In this document: positions 32,528 to 44,800 of the stretch, one piece after another
Position numbering within the stretch: position 1 is the stretch's first letter
How the letters are laid out: every line of letters begins with the position of its first letter
Assembly: GCF_041080625.1 (NCBI RefSeq)
Contig: NZ_CP163518.1
Coordinates: 8,301,501-8,365,500 of the forward strand
DNA: 64,000 nucleotides
DNA from: Streptomyces sp. CG1
GTDB taxonomy: Bacteria > Actinomycetota > Actinomycetes > Streptomycetales > Streptomycetaceae
Direction of reading: 5' to 3'
Made by a program: the position numbers and the translations under genes
Notes under the pieces: generated by a model
Database searches by the model: none
Seen by the model: only the letters and a program-made list of their open reading frames with translations
What the model was told of the DNA's origin: nothing

Positions 32528-35500
32528 ATGGCAGAGCAGGAAAAACTCCTCGAGTACCTGAAGCGGATGACGGCCGACCTCCGGCAGGCGAACCAGAGGC
32601 TCAGCGACGTCGACGCGAAGGCGCACGAGCCGATCGCCATCGTGGGCATGGGCTGCCGCTTCCCCGGCGGGGTGGGTTCCCCGGAGGAGCTGTGGCAGTT
32701 GGTGGCCACCGGCTCGGACGCGGTCTCGGGCTTCCCCGCGGACCGCGGCTGGGATCTGGAGGACCTCTACGACGCGGATCCGGGTGTGCGCGGGAAGGTC
32801 TACACCCGCGAGGGCGGTTTCCTGCACGACGCGGCGGAGTTCGACGCCGGATTCTTCGGGATCTCGCCGCGTGAGGCGCTGGCGATGGACCCGCAGCAGC
32901 GACTGCTCCTGGAGACGTCCTGGGAGGCGATGGAGCGGGCGGGCATCGACCCGGCCTCGCTGCGCGGCAGCCGCACCGGCGTCTACATGGGCCTGATGTA
33001 CCACGACTACGCCGTGCACACCTCGGGCGTCCCCGAGGACCTGGAAGGCCACCTCGGCACCGGCACGGCGGGCAGCATCGCGGCCGGGCGCATCGCCTAC
33101 ACCTTCGGTCTCGAAGGACCCACGCTCACGGTCGACACGGCGTGTTCGTCGTCGCTGGTGGCGCTGCATCTGGCGGTGCAGGCGCTGCGGCGCGGCGAGT
33201 GCTCGATGGCGCTCGCGGGCGGTGTGACGGTGATGTCCTCCCCGGCCGCCTTCCTGGACTTCAGCCGGCAGCGCGGACTGTCCCCGGACGGCCGGTGCAA
33301 GGCGTTCGACGAAGGTGCGGACGGCACCGGCTTCGGCGAGGGTGTCGGTGTCCTGGTGGTGGAGCGTCTGTCGGACGCGGTGCGGCTGGGGCATCCGGTG
33401 CTGGCGGTGGTGCGGGGGAGCGCGGTCAACCAGGATGGTGCGAGCAATGGTCTGACGGCGCCGAACGGGCCGTCGCAGCAGCGGGTGATCCGGCAGGCGC
33501 TGGCGGATGCGCGGCTGAGTGCCGCTGATGTGGACGCGGTGGAGGCGCATGGGACGGGGACGCGGCTGGGTGACCCGATCGAGGCCCAGGCACTCCTCGC
33601 CACGTACGGTCAGGAGCGCACGGACGAACAGCCCGTGTTCCTGGGTTCGTTGAAGTCGAACATCGGGCATGCGCAGGCGGCTGCGGGTGTGGGCGGGGTC
33701 ATCAAGATGGTGATGGCTCTGCGGCACGGTGTGCTGCCGCAGACGCTGCACGTCGATGAACCGTCGTCGCATGTGGACTGGTCCGCGGGTGCCGTGGAGC
33801 TGCTGACCGAGCAGCGGGCCTGGCCGGAGCTGGACCGGCCGCGACGGGCGGCCGTCTCCTCCTTCGGGCTGAGCGGCACCAACGCCCACGTCATCCTCGA
33901 ACAGGCCACCGCGTCGGAGCCGGAAGCCGTCTCCCGCAAGCCGCACGGACTGCTCCCCTGGGTGCTGTCGGGCAGGACGGAGACCGCCCTGCTGGCGCAG
34001 GCCGAGCGTCTGCACGCCTTCGTCACCGAGCGCCCCGACCTCGACCTGGCCGACACGGCGTACTCCCTCCTGCGCCGCCGCACCGGCTTCGAGCACCGGG
34101 CCGTCGTGCTGGCCCAGGACCGCGCCGAACTGCTGGCCGGTCTCGCCGCGCTGGCGGCCGGAGAGCCCGCGTCCACAGTCGTGCGAGGCACCCGCGACGA
34201 CGGCGGGCTGGCCTTCCTGTTCACCTTCCAGGGCAGTCAGCGCCTGGGCATGGGACGCGAGTTGTACGAGGCGTTCCCGGTCTTCGCGGCGGCCTTCGAC
34301 GAGGTCTGCGCCGAACTGGACCGGCACCTCGGCCGGCCGCTCAAGGAGATCGTCTTCGCACCCGAGGGCACCCCCGAGGCCGCGTTGCTGGCACAGGCCG
34401 AGTACGGGCACCCGGCGGTGTTCGCCCTGGAGGTCGCCCTCTACCGGCTGACCGAGCACTGGGGGATCCGCCCCGACGTGGTCTTCGGCGGCTCCAACGG
34501 CGACTCCGCCGTGCTCCACGTGACCGGCATGCTCTCCCTGACGGACGCGGCCGCCTTCGTCACCACGCGGGGCCGTCTGCTCCAGCAGACGGCGCAGGGC
34601 GGCACGATGGTCGCGATCGAGGCGTCCGAGGACGAGGTCCGTGCCTCCCTGCGGGGCCGCACCGGCACCGTCGACGTCGCCCTGGTCAACGGCCCGCGGC
34701 AGGTCGTCATCTCCGGTGACGAGGACCTCGTCGCGCAGATCGGCGACGAGTGGCAGGCCGCCGGCCGGCGGACCCACCGGATGTCCTTCGGGCGGGCGTT
34801 CCACTCCGCCCACATGGAGCCGATCGTGGACCGGTTCGTGACAGCGGTCCGGGAGCTGGAGTTCCACCCGCCGCGCACCCCGGTGATCAACTGCCTGGAC
34901 GGCCGGCTCGCCGATCCCGCCGAGCTCCGTTCCCCGGAGTACTGGGGGCGTCACGTCCGCGGCGCCGTCCGCTTCCTGGACGGCATGCGCACCCTGGAGG
35001 CCGACGGCGTCCGCACCTACCTGGAACTCGGCCCGGTCGCCATGCAGTCCCTCATGGGACGCGAGTGCCTCGCCGAAGACAGCGACGCGGTACTGCTCCC
35101 CACCCTGCGCGAGGGGCGCCCGGAGCCCGTCAGCCTGCTGACCGCCCTGGCCCATCTGTACGTCCGCGGCATCGACTTCGACGCCGACGCCTTCTTCGGC
35201 CACCTCGGCCCGCGCCGCACCGAGCTGCCGACGTACGCCTTCGAGCGCGTGCACTACTGGCTCGCCGACTCCCCGGCAGCCGCCGGTGCCGCCGGGCCGT
35301 CCGACCTGGGCCTCGGCGCGGCCGACCACCGGTTGCTGGGCGCGGCGGTGTCGGTCGCCGGGGCCGACGAGCTGCTGCTCACCGGCCGCCTGTCGCTGCG
35401 CACCCACCCGTGGCTCGCGGACCACGCGGTGGCGGGCACGGTACTGCTGCCCGGCACCGCCTTCATCGACCTGGCGCTCCACGCGGCCGACCTGTCCGGC

Positions 35501-38500
35501 TGCCGGCTGATCGAGCAGCTGACCCTCCAGTCCCCGCTCGTGCTGCCCGAACAGGGCGGCATCCAGATCCAGTTGGCCGTCGGCGCCGCGGACGCGGCGG
35601 GCCGGCGCGGCCTGACGGTCTTCGCCCGGACCGACGACTCCGCCGACCGGCCGTGGACCCGGCACGCCACCGGCACCCTGGCCGCCGACCCCGCCGACCC
35701 CGCCTTCGATCTGGCCCAGTGGCCCCCGCAGGGCGCCCGCCCGGTCCCGGTGGACACGCTGTACGACACCCTCGCCGCCGCCGGACTCGACTACGGCCCG
35801 GCCTTCCGGGGCGTACGCGCGGCCTGGCGGCGCGGGACCGAGGTCTTCGCCGAGGTCGCCCTGGCCGAGGAGACGGCCGACGGCTACGGCGTGCACCCCG
35901 CGCTCCTCGACAGCGCCCTGCACGCCTGGAGCCTGGCCGGACCGGACGCGTCCGGCGGACCGCGGCTGCCGTTCCACTGGTCAGGCGTGCGGCTCTTCGC
36001 GACCGGCGCGGACACCCTGCGCGTCCGGCTGGCCCCGGCCGGCGCGGATGCGATGGCGCTGGCGGTGGCCGATCCGACGGGGCTCCCGGTCGCGTCGGTG
36101 GAGTCGCTGACGGTGCGGCCGGTCACGGCCGATGCGCTGCGCGCGTCGGCCACGGCGGACGCGCTGTACCGGCTCGACTGGATCCCGGCGGACGCGGCGG
36201 AGCCGCTGGCACCGGGCAGCTGGGCCGGCGTCGGCCGCGCCGAGGACGACCACCACCCCTCCCTGGCGGCCCTGGCCGCCGCCGTCGACGCCGGTGCGGC
36301 CGTACCGGACGTGGTGGTCGTACGCGAGCAGCCGGTGCTCGACGCCCTGCACGACGCGGTCCACCGCACGCTCCACCTGCTGCGGGCATGGCTGGCCGAC
36401 GAACGGTTCGCCGCCGCCCGGCTGGTCCTCGTGACCAGCGGTGCGACGGGCGAGCAGGTCACGAGCCCGGCCGGTGCCGCGCTGCACGGGCTGGTGCGCT
36501 CCGCGCAGACCGAGCACCCGGGGCGGTTCGTCCTGGTCGACACCGACCGCCCGGGGGAGCCGCTCACGGCTGCGGTGCTCGGCGCCGAGCCGCAGTTCCT
36601 CGTCCGCGACGGGGCCTGGTCGGTGGCCCGGCTGGCCCGGGCCGAGGCGAGCGCCCACGCGTCCGCCTTCCGGCCCGACGGGACCGTCCTGGTCACCGGC
36701 GGCACGGGCACCCTCGGTGCGGCCGTCGCCCGGCACCTCGTGGCGGCGCACGACGTCCGCCACCTGGTGCTGACCAGCCGCAGGGGACCGGACGCCGAAG
36801 GCGCCGAGGCGCTAGTGGCCGAACTCGGCGAGCTGGGCGCCACCGTGTCGGTCGTCGCCTGCGACGCGGCCGACCGGCCGGCCCTCGCCGACGTCCTGGC
36901 CCGGATCCCGGCCGAGCACCCGCTGACCGGTGTGGTGCACGCGGCCGGGGTCGTGGCCGACGGACTGGTGGAATCCCTCACCCCCGAGCAGGCCGACGCG
37001 GTGCTGCGCCCCAAGGCCGACGCCGCGCTCCACCTCCACGAGCTGACCCGGGAGCTGGACCTGGCGCACTTCGTCCTGTTCTCCTCCGCCGCCGGAGTGT
37101 TCGGCGGCGCGGGCCAGGGCGCGTACGCGGCGGCCAACGCCTTCCTTGACGGCCTGGCCGCCCACCGCCGGGCGAACGGCCAGCCGGCGCTCTCGCTCGC
37201 CTGGGGCCTGTGGGCCGAACGCAGCGGCATCACCGGGCAGCTGGCCGAGGCGGACCTCGCCCGTATCGAGCGGGCCGGCTTCGCACCGATCGCCATCGAG
37301 GAGGGCCTGGCGCTCTTCGACGCCTGCCTCGCCGCCGACCGGGCGGCCCTGCTCCCGATGCGCCTCGACACCGCATCCCGGCCCGGGCGGGAGGTGCCGC
37401 CGCTGCTCAGCGGCCTGGTGCGCACGCCGCGCCCGGCCGCCCGGACGGCTGCCGCGCCCGCCGCGACGCTCCGCGACCGGCTGCTCGCGCTGCCCGCCGC
37501 CGAACGCGACAGGATGCTGCTCGACGTGGTCCGCTCGCACGCCGCCACCGTCCTCGGCCACGCGACGGCCGACGCCGTCGGCGCCGAGCACACCTTCCGC
37601 GACCTCGGCGTCGACTCGCTGAGCGCCGTCGAACTGCGCAACGCGCTCAGCCCGCTCACCGGCCTGGCGCTGCCTCCCACCCTGGTCTTCGACTACCCCA
37701 CACCGGCCGCGCTGGCGGCGTATCTGCGCCGCGAACTCCTCGCGGAGAGCACCGACACCGCCGAGCCCGTCGCCGCCACGGCCGACGAGCCGATCGCCAT
37801 CGTGGGCATGGGCTGCCGCTTCCCCGGCGGGGTGGGTTCCCCGGAGGAGCTGTGGCAGTTGGTGGCCACCGGCTCGGACGGCATCTCCGGCTTCCCGGTG
37901 GACCGCGGCTGGGATCTGGAGGACCTCTACGACCCTGATCCGGGTGTGCGCGGGAAGGTCTACACCCGCGAGGGCGGTTTCCTGCACGACGCGGCGGAGT
38001 TCGACGCCGGATTCTTCGGGATCTCGCCGCGTGAAGCGCTGGCGATGGACCCGCAGCAACGCTTGCTGCTGGAGACGTCCTGGGAGGCGATCGAGCGGGC
38101 GGGCATCGACCCGGCCTCGCTGCGCGGCAGCCGCACCGGCGTCTACATGGGCCTGATGAACCGCGACTACCTGACCAGGCTGCGCGCCATCCCCGAGGAG
38201 CTGGAGGCGTTCCGGGGCACCGGCACCGCGGGCAGTGTGGCGGCCGGCCGGCTGTCGTACACCTACGGTCTGGAGGGCCCGGCCGTCACGGTCGACACGG
38301 CGTGTTCCTCGTCGCTGGTGACCCTGCACCTGGCGGTGCAGGCGCTGCGGCGCGGCGAGTGCTCGATGGCGCTGGCCGGTGGCGTGACCGTGATGTCCTC
38401 CCCGGCCGCCTTCCTGGACTTCAGCCGGCAGCGCGGACTGTCCCCGGACGGCCGGTGCAAGGCGTTCGCGGACGGCGCGGACGGCACCGGCTGGGCCGAA

Positions 38501-41500
38501 GGCGTCGGCGTCCTGGTAGTGGAGCGCCTGTCGGACGCCGTACGGCTGGGACACCCGGTACTGGCCGTGGTGCGCGGCAGCGCGGTCAACCAGGACGGCG
38601 CCAGCAACGGCCTGACCGCGCCGAACGGGCCGTCGCAGCAGCGCGTGATCCGGCAGGCGCTCGCCGACGCCGGACTGAGCGCCGCGGACGTCGACGCGGT
38701 GGAGGCGCACGGGACGGGGACGCGGCTGGGTGACCCGATCGAGGCCCAGGCACTCCTCGCCACGTACGGTCAGGAGCGCACGGACGAACAGCCCCTGTTC
38801 CTGGGTTCGTTGAAGTCGAACATCGGGCATGCGCAGGCGGCTGCGGGTGTGGGCGGGGTCATCAAGATGGTGATGGCTCTGCGGCACGGTGTGCTGCCGC
38901 AGACGCTGCACGTCGATGAACCGTCGTCGCATGTGGACTGGTCGGCGGGTGCCGTGGAGCTGCTGACCGAGCAGCGGGCCTGGCCGGAACTCGACCGGCC
39001 CCGACGCGCCGCCGTCTCCTCCTTCGGGCTGAGCGGCACCAACGCCCACGTCATCCTCGAACAGGCCCCCGAAGCCGAGGACGTCCCCGAAGCCGAGTCC
39101 GGTCCGGTCCCCTGGGTGGTGTCGGGAAGGACGGAGACGGCACTGCGCGCGCAGGCCGGGCGTCTGCACGCCTTCGTCACCGAGCGCCCCGACCTCGACC
39201 TGGGTACGGCGGCGTACTCGCTGCTGACCACGCGCACCACGTTCGACCACCGGGCCGTGGTGGTGGCCGAGGACCGCGACGCCCTCCTGGGCGGACTGGC
39301 CGCCGTGGCCGCAGGTGAGCCCGCCGCCGGAGTCGCGCAGGGCCGGCAGCACTCGGGCCGGCTCGCCGTCCTCTTCACCGGGCAGGGCAGCCAGCGCCTG
39401 GGCATGGGACGCGAGTTGTACGAGGCGTTCCCCGTCTTCGCGGCGGCCTTCGACGAGGTCTGCGCCGAACTGGACCGGCATCTCGGCCGGCCGCTCAAGG
39501 AGATCGTCTTCGCACCCGAGGACACCCCCGAGGCAGCCTTGATCCACCAGACCGGCTTCACCCAGCCCGCGGTGTTCGCCCTGGAGGTCGCCCTCTACCG
39601 GCTGATCGAGCACTGGGGCGTCCGCCCCGACGCCGTGGCCGGCCACTCGATCGGCGAGCTGGCCGCCGCCCACGCCATCGGCCTGTTCCCGCTACCGGAC
39701 GCGGCCGCTCTTGTGGCGGCCCGCGGGCGGCTGATGCAGGAGCTGCCGGCAGGCGGGGCCATGGTCGCCGTCCAGGCGACCGAGCCGGAAGTGCTCGGCC
39801 TCATCGGGGACATGGCCGACCGGGTCGGTGTCGCCGCCGTCAACGGGCCTTCCGCCGTCGTCCTGTCCGGCGCCGCCGAAGCCGTGCTCGACCTCGCCGG
39901 GCAACTGCGCGCCATGGGCCGCAAGACCAAGCGCCTGGAGGTCAGCCACGCCTTCCACTCGCTGCTGATGGACCCCATGCTGGACGGGTTCGCCGAGGTG
40001 GCGCGCGGTCTTCGGTTCGCCCCGGTCACCACGCCGTTCTTCTCCACCTTGACCGGCGCCCCGGTCACCGCGGAGGAACTCGGCAGCCCCGAGTACTGGG
40101 TGCGGCACGTCCGGCAGGCCGTGCGGTTCCAGGACGCGGTGGGCGCCCTGGCGGCCGACGGGGTGACCACCTTCCTGGAACTCGGCCCCGACGGCGTGCT
40201 GTCCGCGATGGGCCCCAACTGCCTGCCCGCGGACGCGGAAGCCGTCACCTTCGTCCCCTCCCTGCGCAGCGGCACCGCCGAGACGCAGAGCCTCACCAAG
40301 GCGGTCGTCCAGCTGCACGTGCACGGCGTCCCGGTGGACTGGCCGGCGTTCTGCGGCAGCCCGGTGGACTGGTCGGCGGCCTTCGATGGGCCCCGCCCGC
40401 CGCGCACGGAGCTGCCGACCTACGCCTTCCAGCGGCAGCGGTACTGGCTCGACGCGCTGCCGGCGCAGCCGGAGGACCTCGGCGCCGCCGGACTCGTCCC
40501 CGCGGACCACCCGCTGCTGGGCGCCGCGATCGAACTGCCCGGCTCCGACGGCCTGTTGTTCTCCGGCCGCCTCGCCGCCCACACCCACCCGTGGCTCGCC
40601 CAGCACACCCTCGCCGGGACGCCGGTGCTGCCCGCCTCGGCCGTGGTCGACATGGTCCTGCGGGCCGGCGACGAGACCGGTTGCGCCCTCGTCGAGGAAC
40701 TCGTCCTGGAGGCCCCGCTGGTCCTGCCGGACCAGGGCGGCCCGCACCTCAGACTGACGATCACCCCGTCCAGCGAGGGACGCACTGTCCAACTGCACTC
40801 GCGGCCCGAGGGGACGTCCGGTCCCGGCGGATGGGTCCGCAACGCCCACGGCACGCTGCGCCCCGCCGGCCCGGCCCCGGACGCCAACCTGGCCGTGTGG
40901 CCGCCGGACGGCGCCGTACCGGCAGCAGCCGAGGACCTGTATGAGCGTTTTGCGCGGGCAGGGCTCGACCACGGGCCGGCGTTCCAGGCCGTCCGGGCCG
41001 TGTGGCGGCGCGACGCGGAGCTGTACGCCGAGCTGGCCCTCGCCCCGGCCGAGGCACAGGAGGCCGGCCGGTACCGCGTGCACCCCGTGCTGCTGGACGG
41101 CGCGCTGCACGCGCTCGGTCTGACGGACACGGCCGGTGAGCTGCCCGCGTCCTGGTCGGGCGTGTCCGTGCACGCCACCGGCGCCACGACCGCCCGCGTC
41201 CGCATCGCCCCCGCCGCACCGGGCGCGGTCTCCCTGCTGCTGACCGACCTGGCCGGACTGCCGGTCGCGTCGGTGGACTCCGTGGGCCTGCGTCCCGCAC
41301 CGGCCGACCTGCCCCGTCCGACGGCGCCCCGCTCCGCCCCGGCGGACCGCCCGGCCCGGCGCACGGTCGCGGCCGAGCCCGTCGCGGCTCCCGGGGCCAG
41401 GGAGCGGCTGCTGGCCCAGTCGCCGGACGAGCGGGCCCGCACGCTGCTCGACATCGTCCGCCGCAGCACCGCGCTGGTCTTCGGGCACTCCGGGGCCGAC

Positions 41501-41896
41501 GACGTGGACCCGGCGCAGTCGTTCAAGGACATCGGCATCGACTCGCTCACCGCGGTCGAACTGCGCAACTACGTGACGGCGGCCAGCGGCCTGCAGGTGC
41601 CCCCGACCGTGCTGTTCGACTGCCCCACCCCGGCCGCGCTTGCCGCCCGGCTGGACGAGGAGGCGGCCGCCGAGCTGTCCGGAGTGCCCGAACTCCACCG
41701 GGAACTGGACCGGTTGGAGGCCCTGCTCGCCGTGCTGCCCGGCGAGGGGACGGAACACGAGGAGATCTACGCCCGGCTGCGCGCCCTCACCGGCACCCGG
41801 GACCGGCCGGCGGACCGCACGGCGGACGCCGACCTCGAGTCCGCCACCGCCGAGGAGATCTTCGACCTGCTGGATGCCGAACTGGAGTCGTCGTGA
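32528..41896 (+). CDS. Type I PKS: modules 4 and 5
   Basis: 3122-residue protein. N-terminal docking coiled coil 1-35; KS4 36-460 (DTACSSSL near 203); AT4 565-860, aberrant; DH4 about 945-1220 ([20 protein letters not shown]); KR4 1386-1610 ([15 protein letters not shown]); ACP4 1665-1735 ([11 protein letters not shown]); KS5 1755-2180 (DTACSSSL near 1923); AT5 2283-2580 (GHSIG, HAFH); DH5 about 2670-2930 ([20 protein letters not shown]); ACP5 2975-3045 ([11 protein letters not shown]); docking tail 3050-3122. No KR lies between DH5 and ACP5: the DH Asp to ACP Ser distance is about 150 residues against about 570 in module 4. The tail ends [13 protein letters not shown]. The ATG follows a GAAAGG site. 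The stop overlaps the next PKS start (GTGA at 41893-41896), so the two are translationally coupled. Confidence 0.96.
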   Translation: MAEQEKLLEYLKRMTADLRQANQRLSDVDAKAHEPIAIVGMGCRFPGGVGSPEELWQLVATGSDAVSGFPADRGWDLEDLYDADPGVRGKVYTREGGFLHDAAEFDAGFFGISPREALAMDPQQRLLLETSWEAMERAGIDPASLRGSRTGVYMGLMYHDYAVHTSGVPEDLEGHLGTGTAGSIAAGRIAYTFGLEGPTLTVDTACSSSLVALHLAVQALRRGECSMALAGGVTVMSSPAAFLDFSRQRGLSPDGRCKAFDEGADGTGFGEGVGVLVVERLSDAVRLGHPVLAVVRGSAVNQDGASNGLTAPNGPSQQRVIRQALADARLSAADVDAVEAHGTGTRLGDPIEAQALLATYGQERTDEQPVFLGSLKSNIGHAQAAAGVGGVIKMVMALRHGVLPQTLHVDEPSSHVDWSAGAVELLTEQRAWPELDRPRRAAVSSFGLSGTNAHVILEQATASEPEAVSRKPHGLLPWVLSGRTETALLAQAERLHAFVTERPDLDLADTAYSLLRRRTGFEHRAVVLAQDRAELLAGLAALAAGEPASTVVRGTRDDGGLAFLFTFQGSQRLGMGRELYEAFPVFAAAFDEVCAELDRHLGRPLKEIVFAPEGTPEAALLAQAEYGHPAVFALEVALYRLTEHWGIRPDVVFGGSNGDSAVLHVTGMLSLTDAAAFVTTRGRLLQQTAQGGTMVAIEASEDEVRASLRGRTGTVDVALVNGPRQVVISGDEDLVAQIGDEWQAAGRRTHRMSFGRAFHSAHMEPIVDRFVTAVRELEFHPPRTPVINCLDGRLADPAELRSPEYWGRHVRGAVRFLDGMRTLEADGVRTYLELGPVAMQSLMGRECLAEDSDAVLLPTLREGRPEPVSLLTALAHLYVRGIDFDADAFFGHLGPRRTELPTYAFERVHYWLADSPAAAGAAGPSDLGLGAADHRLLGAAVSVAGADELLLTGRLSLRTHPWLADHAVAGTVLLPGTAFIDLALHAADLSGCRLIEQLTLQSPLVLPEQGGIQIQLAVGAADAAGRRGLTVFARTDDSADRPWTRHATGTLAADPADPAFDLAQWPPQGARPVPVDTLYDTLAAAGLDYGPAFRGVRAAWRRGTEVFAEVALAEETADGYGVHPALLDSALHAWSLAGPDASGGPRLPFHWSGVRLFATGADTLRVRLAPAGADAMALAVADPTGLPVASVESLTVRPVTADALRASATADALYRLDWIPADAAEPLAPGSWAGVGRAEDDHHPSLAALAAAVDAGAAVPDVVVVREQPVLDALHDAVHRTLHLLRAWLADERFAAARLVLVTSGATGEQVTSPAGAALHGLVRSAQTEHPGRFVLVDTDRPGEPLTAAVLGAEPQFLVRDGAWSVARLARAEASAHASAFRPDGTVLVTGGTGTLGAAVARHLVAAHDVRHLVLTSRRGPDAEGAEALVAELGELGATVSVVACDAADRPALADVLARIPAEHPLTGVVHAAGVVADGLVESLTPEQADAVLRPKADAALHLHELTRELDLAHFVLFSSAAGVFGGAGQGAYAAANAFLDGLAAHRRANGQPALSLAWGLWAERSGITGQLAEADLARIERAGFAPIAIEEGLALFDACLAADRAALLPMRLDTASRPGREVPPLLSGLVRTPRPAARTAAAPAATLRDRLLALPAAERDRMLLDVVRSHAATVLGHATADAVGAEHTFRDLGVDSLSAVELRNALSPLTGLALPPTLVFDYPTPAALAAYLRRELLAESTDTAEPVAATADEPIAIVGMGCRFPGGVGSPEELWQLVATGSDGISGFPVDRGWDLEDLYDPDPGVRGKVYTREGGFLHDAAEFDAGFFGISPREALAMDPQQRLLLETSWEAIERAGIDPASLRGSRTGVYMGLMNRDYLTRLRAIPEELEAFRGTGTAGSVAAGRLSYTYGLEGPAVTVDTACSSSLVTLHLAVQALRRGECSMALAGGVTVMSSPAAFLDFSRQRGLSPDGRCKAFADGADGTGWAEGVGVLVVERLSDAVRLGHPVLAVVRGSAVNQDGASNGLTAPNGPSQQRVIRQALADAGLSAADVDAVEAHGTGTRLGDPIEAQALLATYGQERTDEQPLFLGSLKSNIGHAQAAAGVGGVIKMVMALRHGVLPQTLHVDEPSSHVDWSAGAVELLTEQRAWPELDRPRRAAVSSFGLSGTNAHVILEQAPEAEDVPEAESGPVPWVVSGRTETALRAQAGRLHAFVTERPDLDLGTAAYSLLTTRTTFDHRAVVVAEDRDALLGGLAAVAAGEPAAGVAQGRQHSGRLAVLFTGQGSQRLGMGRELYEAFPVFAAAFDEVCAELDRHLGRPLKEIVFAPEDTPEAALIHQTGFTQPAVFALEVALYRLIEHWGVRPDAVAGHSIGELAAAHAIGLFPLPDAAALVAARGRLMQELPAGGAMVAVQATEPEVLGLIGDMADRVGVAAVNGPSAVVLSGAAEAVLDLAGQLRAMGRKTKRLEVSHAFHSLLMDPMLDGFAEVARGLRFAPVTTPFFSTLTGAPVTAEELGSPEYWVRHVRQAVRFQDAVGALAADGVTTFLELGPDGVLSAMGPNCLPADAEAVTFVPSLRSGTAETQSLTKAVVQLHVHGVPVDWPAFCGSPVDWSAAFDGPRPPRTELPTYAFQRQRYWLDALPAQPEDLGAAGLVPADHPLLGAAIELPGSDGLLFSGRLAAHTHPWLAQHTLAGTPVLPASAVVDMVLRAGDETGCALVEELVLEAPLVLPDQGGPHLRLTITPSSEGRTVQLHSRPEGTSGPGGWVRNAHGTLRPAGPAPDANLAVWPPDGAVPAAAEDLYERFARAGLDHGPAFQAVRAVWRRDAELYAELALAPAEAQEAGRYRVHPVLLDGALHALGLTDTAGELPASWSGVSVHATGATTARVRIAPAAPGAVSLLLTDLAGLPVASVDSVGLRPAPADLPRPTAPRSAPADRPARRTVAAEPVAAPGARERLLAQSPDERARTLLDIVRRSTALVFGHSGADDVDPAQSFKDIGIDSLTAVELRNYVTAASGLQVPPTVLFDCPTPAALAARLDEEAAAELSGVPELHRELDRLEALLAVLPGEGTEHEEIYARLRALTGTRDRPADRTADADLESATAEEIFDLLDAELESS
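32627..37740 (+). other. Module 4: KS-AT(aberrant)-DH-KR-ACP
   Basis: The AT keeps the nucleophile Ser656, but the motif is GGSNGD rather than GHSxGE. The entry motif reads FTFQGSQ rather than FTGQGSQ, and the usual QTGFTQP reads QAEYGHP. The specificity site is RAFH, so the domain derives from the malonyl HAFH class. The KR has VAD where B-type KRs have LDD, with a normal GAYAAAN. A disubstituted alkene is predicted if a malonyl unit is loaded. Confidence 0.7.
37787..41680 (+). other. Module 5: KS-AT(malonyl)-DH-ACP, no KR
   Basis: AT5 has GHSIG and HAFH, a clean malonyl signature. The DH retains His and Asp motifs but has no ketoreductase to feed it. After DH5 a Pro/Ala-rich linker of about 50 residues leads straight to ACP5. 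The expected outcome is an unreduced beta-ketone. Confidence 0.8.
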
Positions 41897-44800
41897 GCAC
41901 GCACCCTGTGACCAACGAGGCGAAGTACCTCGACTACCTCAAGCGCGCGACGGCCGACCTGCGCGAGGCCCGTAGACAGGTGCGCGAGCTGACCGACCGG
42001 CAGCACGAACCGGTGGCGATCATCGGTATGAGCTGCCGGTACCCCGGCGGTGTCGCCGACCCCGACGGGCTGTGGGAGCTGGTGTCGGAAGGACGGGACG
42101 CCATCTCCGGGTTCCCGGACAACCGAGGCTGGCCCGACGACCGGGCGGGCCACGGCGGATTCCTGCACCACGCGGACGAGTTCGACGCCGACTTCTTCGG
42201 CATCTCGCCCCGCGAGGCCCTGGCCATGGACCCCCAGCAGCGGCTGCTGCTGGAAGCGGCCTGGGAGGCGTTCGAGGCGGCCGGCCTCGACCCGTCCGCG
42301 GCCTGCGGCGAGCAGGTGGGCGTCTTCACCGGCCTCAACCTGCACGACTACGCGACCCGGGCCGAGGCCATCCCCGCCGAGGCCCTGGGCTACCTCAGCA
42401 CCGGCAACGCCGGCAGCGTCGCCTCCGGGCGGATCGCCTACTTCCTCGGCCTTCAGGGCCCGGCCGTCACGGTCGACACGGCCTGCTCCTCGTCCCTGGT
42501 GGCCCTGCACCTGGCGGCCCAGGCGCTGCGGCGCGGGGAGTGCGGGACGGCCCTGGCCGGCGGTGCGACGATCATGAGCTCACCCGGTGCGTTCGCGGAC
42601 TTCGGCGCCCAGGGCGGTCTGGCCGCGGACGGCCGGTGCAAGTCCTTCGCCGCCTCGGCCGACGGCACGGCCTGGGGCGAGGGGGTCGGACTGCTCCTGC
42701 TGGAGCGGTTGTCCGACGCACGGCGGCTCGGGCACCCGGTGCTGGCCGTGCTGCGCGGCTCGGCCGTCAACCAGGACGGCGCCAGCAACGGCCTGACCGC
42801 GCCCAACGGCCGCGCCCAGCGCCAGGTGATCCGGCAGGCCCTCGCGGACGCCCGGCTGAACCCCGCGGACATCGACGCCGTCGAGGCACACGGCACCGGT
42901 ACCCGGCTCGGCGACCCCATCGAGGCCCAGGCCCTGCTCGCCACGTACGGGCAGAACCGCCCGGCCGGCAGCCCGCTCTGGCTGGGCTCGCTCAAGTCGA
43001 ACATCGGGCACACCATGGCGGCGGCCGGCGTGGGCGGCGTGATCAAGATGGTGCAGGCCATGCGCCACGGGACGCTGCCGAAGACCCTGCACGTGGACGC
43101 GCCGTCACCGCAGATCGACTGGTCGGCGGGGTCCGTCGCGCTGCTGACCGAGGCACGCCCCTGGCCCGGCACGGATCGTCCCCGCCGCGCGGCGGTCTCC
43201 TCCTTTGGGATGAGCGGCACCAACGCCCACATCATCCTCGAACAGCCCGAGGAACAGCCTACGGAGCAGCTCGAGGAACAAACCGCGGAACGGACCGCGG
43301 CACAGACCACGGCACCGTCCGAGGCGCACCCCGAGCCGCAGGGTGCGCAACGGCCCGTACCCGTACCGTCCGGGGCACCCGCCGGCCCCCTGCCCTGGGT
43401 GCTCTCCGCCCGCACTCCGCAGGGGCTGCGCGCCCAGGCCGCCCGGCTGCATACGCACCTGCTCGCCCACCCGGAGCAGCGCGGTGCCGACGTGGCGTGG
43501 TCCCTGGCGACCGGCCGTGCCGCACTGGACTACCGCGCGGTCGTGGTCGCCGACGGCCGCGAGGACCTGCTGGACCGGCTCGGCGCCCTGGCGGACGGCC
43601 GGGACGCCCCGCACACGGTCCGTGGCACGGCGGCCGCCCGGACGGCCGGCCGCACCGCCTTCGTCTTCCCCGGCCAGGGCTCCCAGTGGCGCGGCATGGC
43701 AACCGAACTGGCCGCTTCCTCCGCCGTGTTCCGGGACCGCCTCGCGGACTGTGAGGAGGCCCTCGCACCCCACGCCGACTGGTCGCTGACCCGGGTACTG
43801 CGCGGCGACCCGGACGCGCCCTCCCTCGACCGGGTGGACGTGGTCCAGCCGACCCTGTTCGCCGTCATGGTGTCGCTGGCCGCCCTGTGGCGGTCGTACG
43901 GCATCGAGCCGGACGCCGTCGCCGGCCATTCGCAGGGGGAGATCGCGGCCGCCTGCGTGTCCGGCGCCCTCTCGCTGGAGGACGCCGCACTGGTGGTGGC
44001 CCTGCGCAGCCGGGTGCTGACGCAACTGGCCGGGCGCGGGGGCATGGTGTCGGTCGCGCTGTCGGCCGACCAGGTGGCGCCCCGGCTCGCCCCCTGGGCG
44101 GACCGGATCGCGATCGCGGCGGTCAACGGCCCGAACGCGACGGTGGTGGCCGGTGACTCCGACGCCCTGGACGCGTTCCTGGCGCGGAGCGAGGCCGACG
44201 GGCTGCGGGTGCGCCGCGTTCCGGTGGACTACGCCTCCCACTCGCCGCACGTCGAGAGCATCCGCGAGGAACTGTTGACGCGGCTGTCCGCCGTCGCGCC
44301 GAAGCCCGCCGAGATGCCGTTCTACTCGGCGGTCACCTGCACGCCGCTCTCCGGGACGGAGCTGGACGCCGACTACTGGTACCGCAACCTGCGCCAGACG
44401 GTTCGCTTCGACGAGACCGTACGGCTGCTGATCCAGGACGGCTTCCGGTACTTCGTCGAGGCGAGCCCGCACCCCGTGCTCGTCGGCGGCATCGAGGAGA
44501 CCGCCGAGACCACCGAGGCCGGACGCGCCGTAACGGTGACCGGCTCGCTGCTGCGCGACGAGGGCCACCCCACCCGCTTCCTGCAGTCCGCCGGCGAGCT
44601 GTACGTCCGGGGTGCGGCCGTGGACTGGACCGCCGCGCTCCCGCCCGCCCGCCGCGTCGAGCTGCCCCGCTACGCGTTCCGGCGGCGCTCGTTCTGGCTG
44701 GCGTCCACCCCCGCCGCGACGCTCCCCGCGACCCTCGCGCCCGCGCCCGACACCGAGGAGGACACCGGAACGCTGCCGCGGACTCTGGCCCGGCTCGCCG

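Noticed and set aside
27164..35977. Very long open frame on the minus strand across the PKS genes (2937 codons), and similar ones at 13850-18103, 18119-22147, 22181-27112 and 36812-39673
   Set aside because: They mirror the high-GC codon pattern of the PKS genes, are rich in Arg, Gln, His and Gly, have no domain motifs, and are classic antisense shadows.
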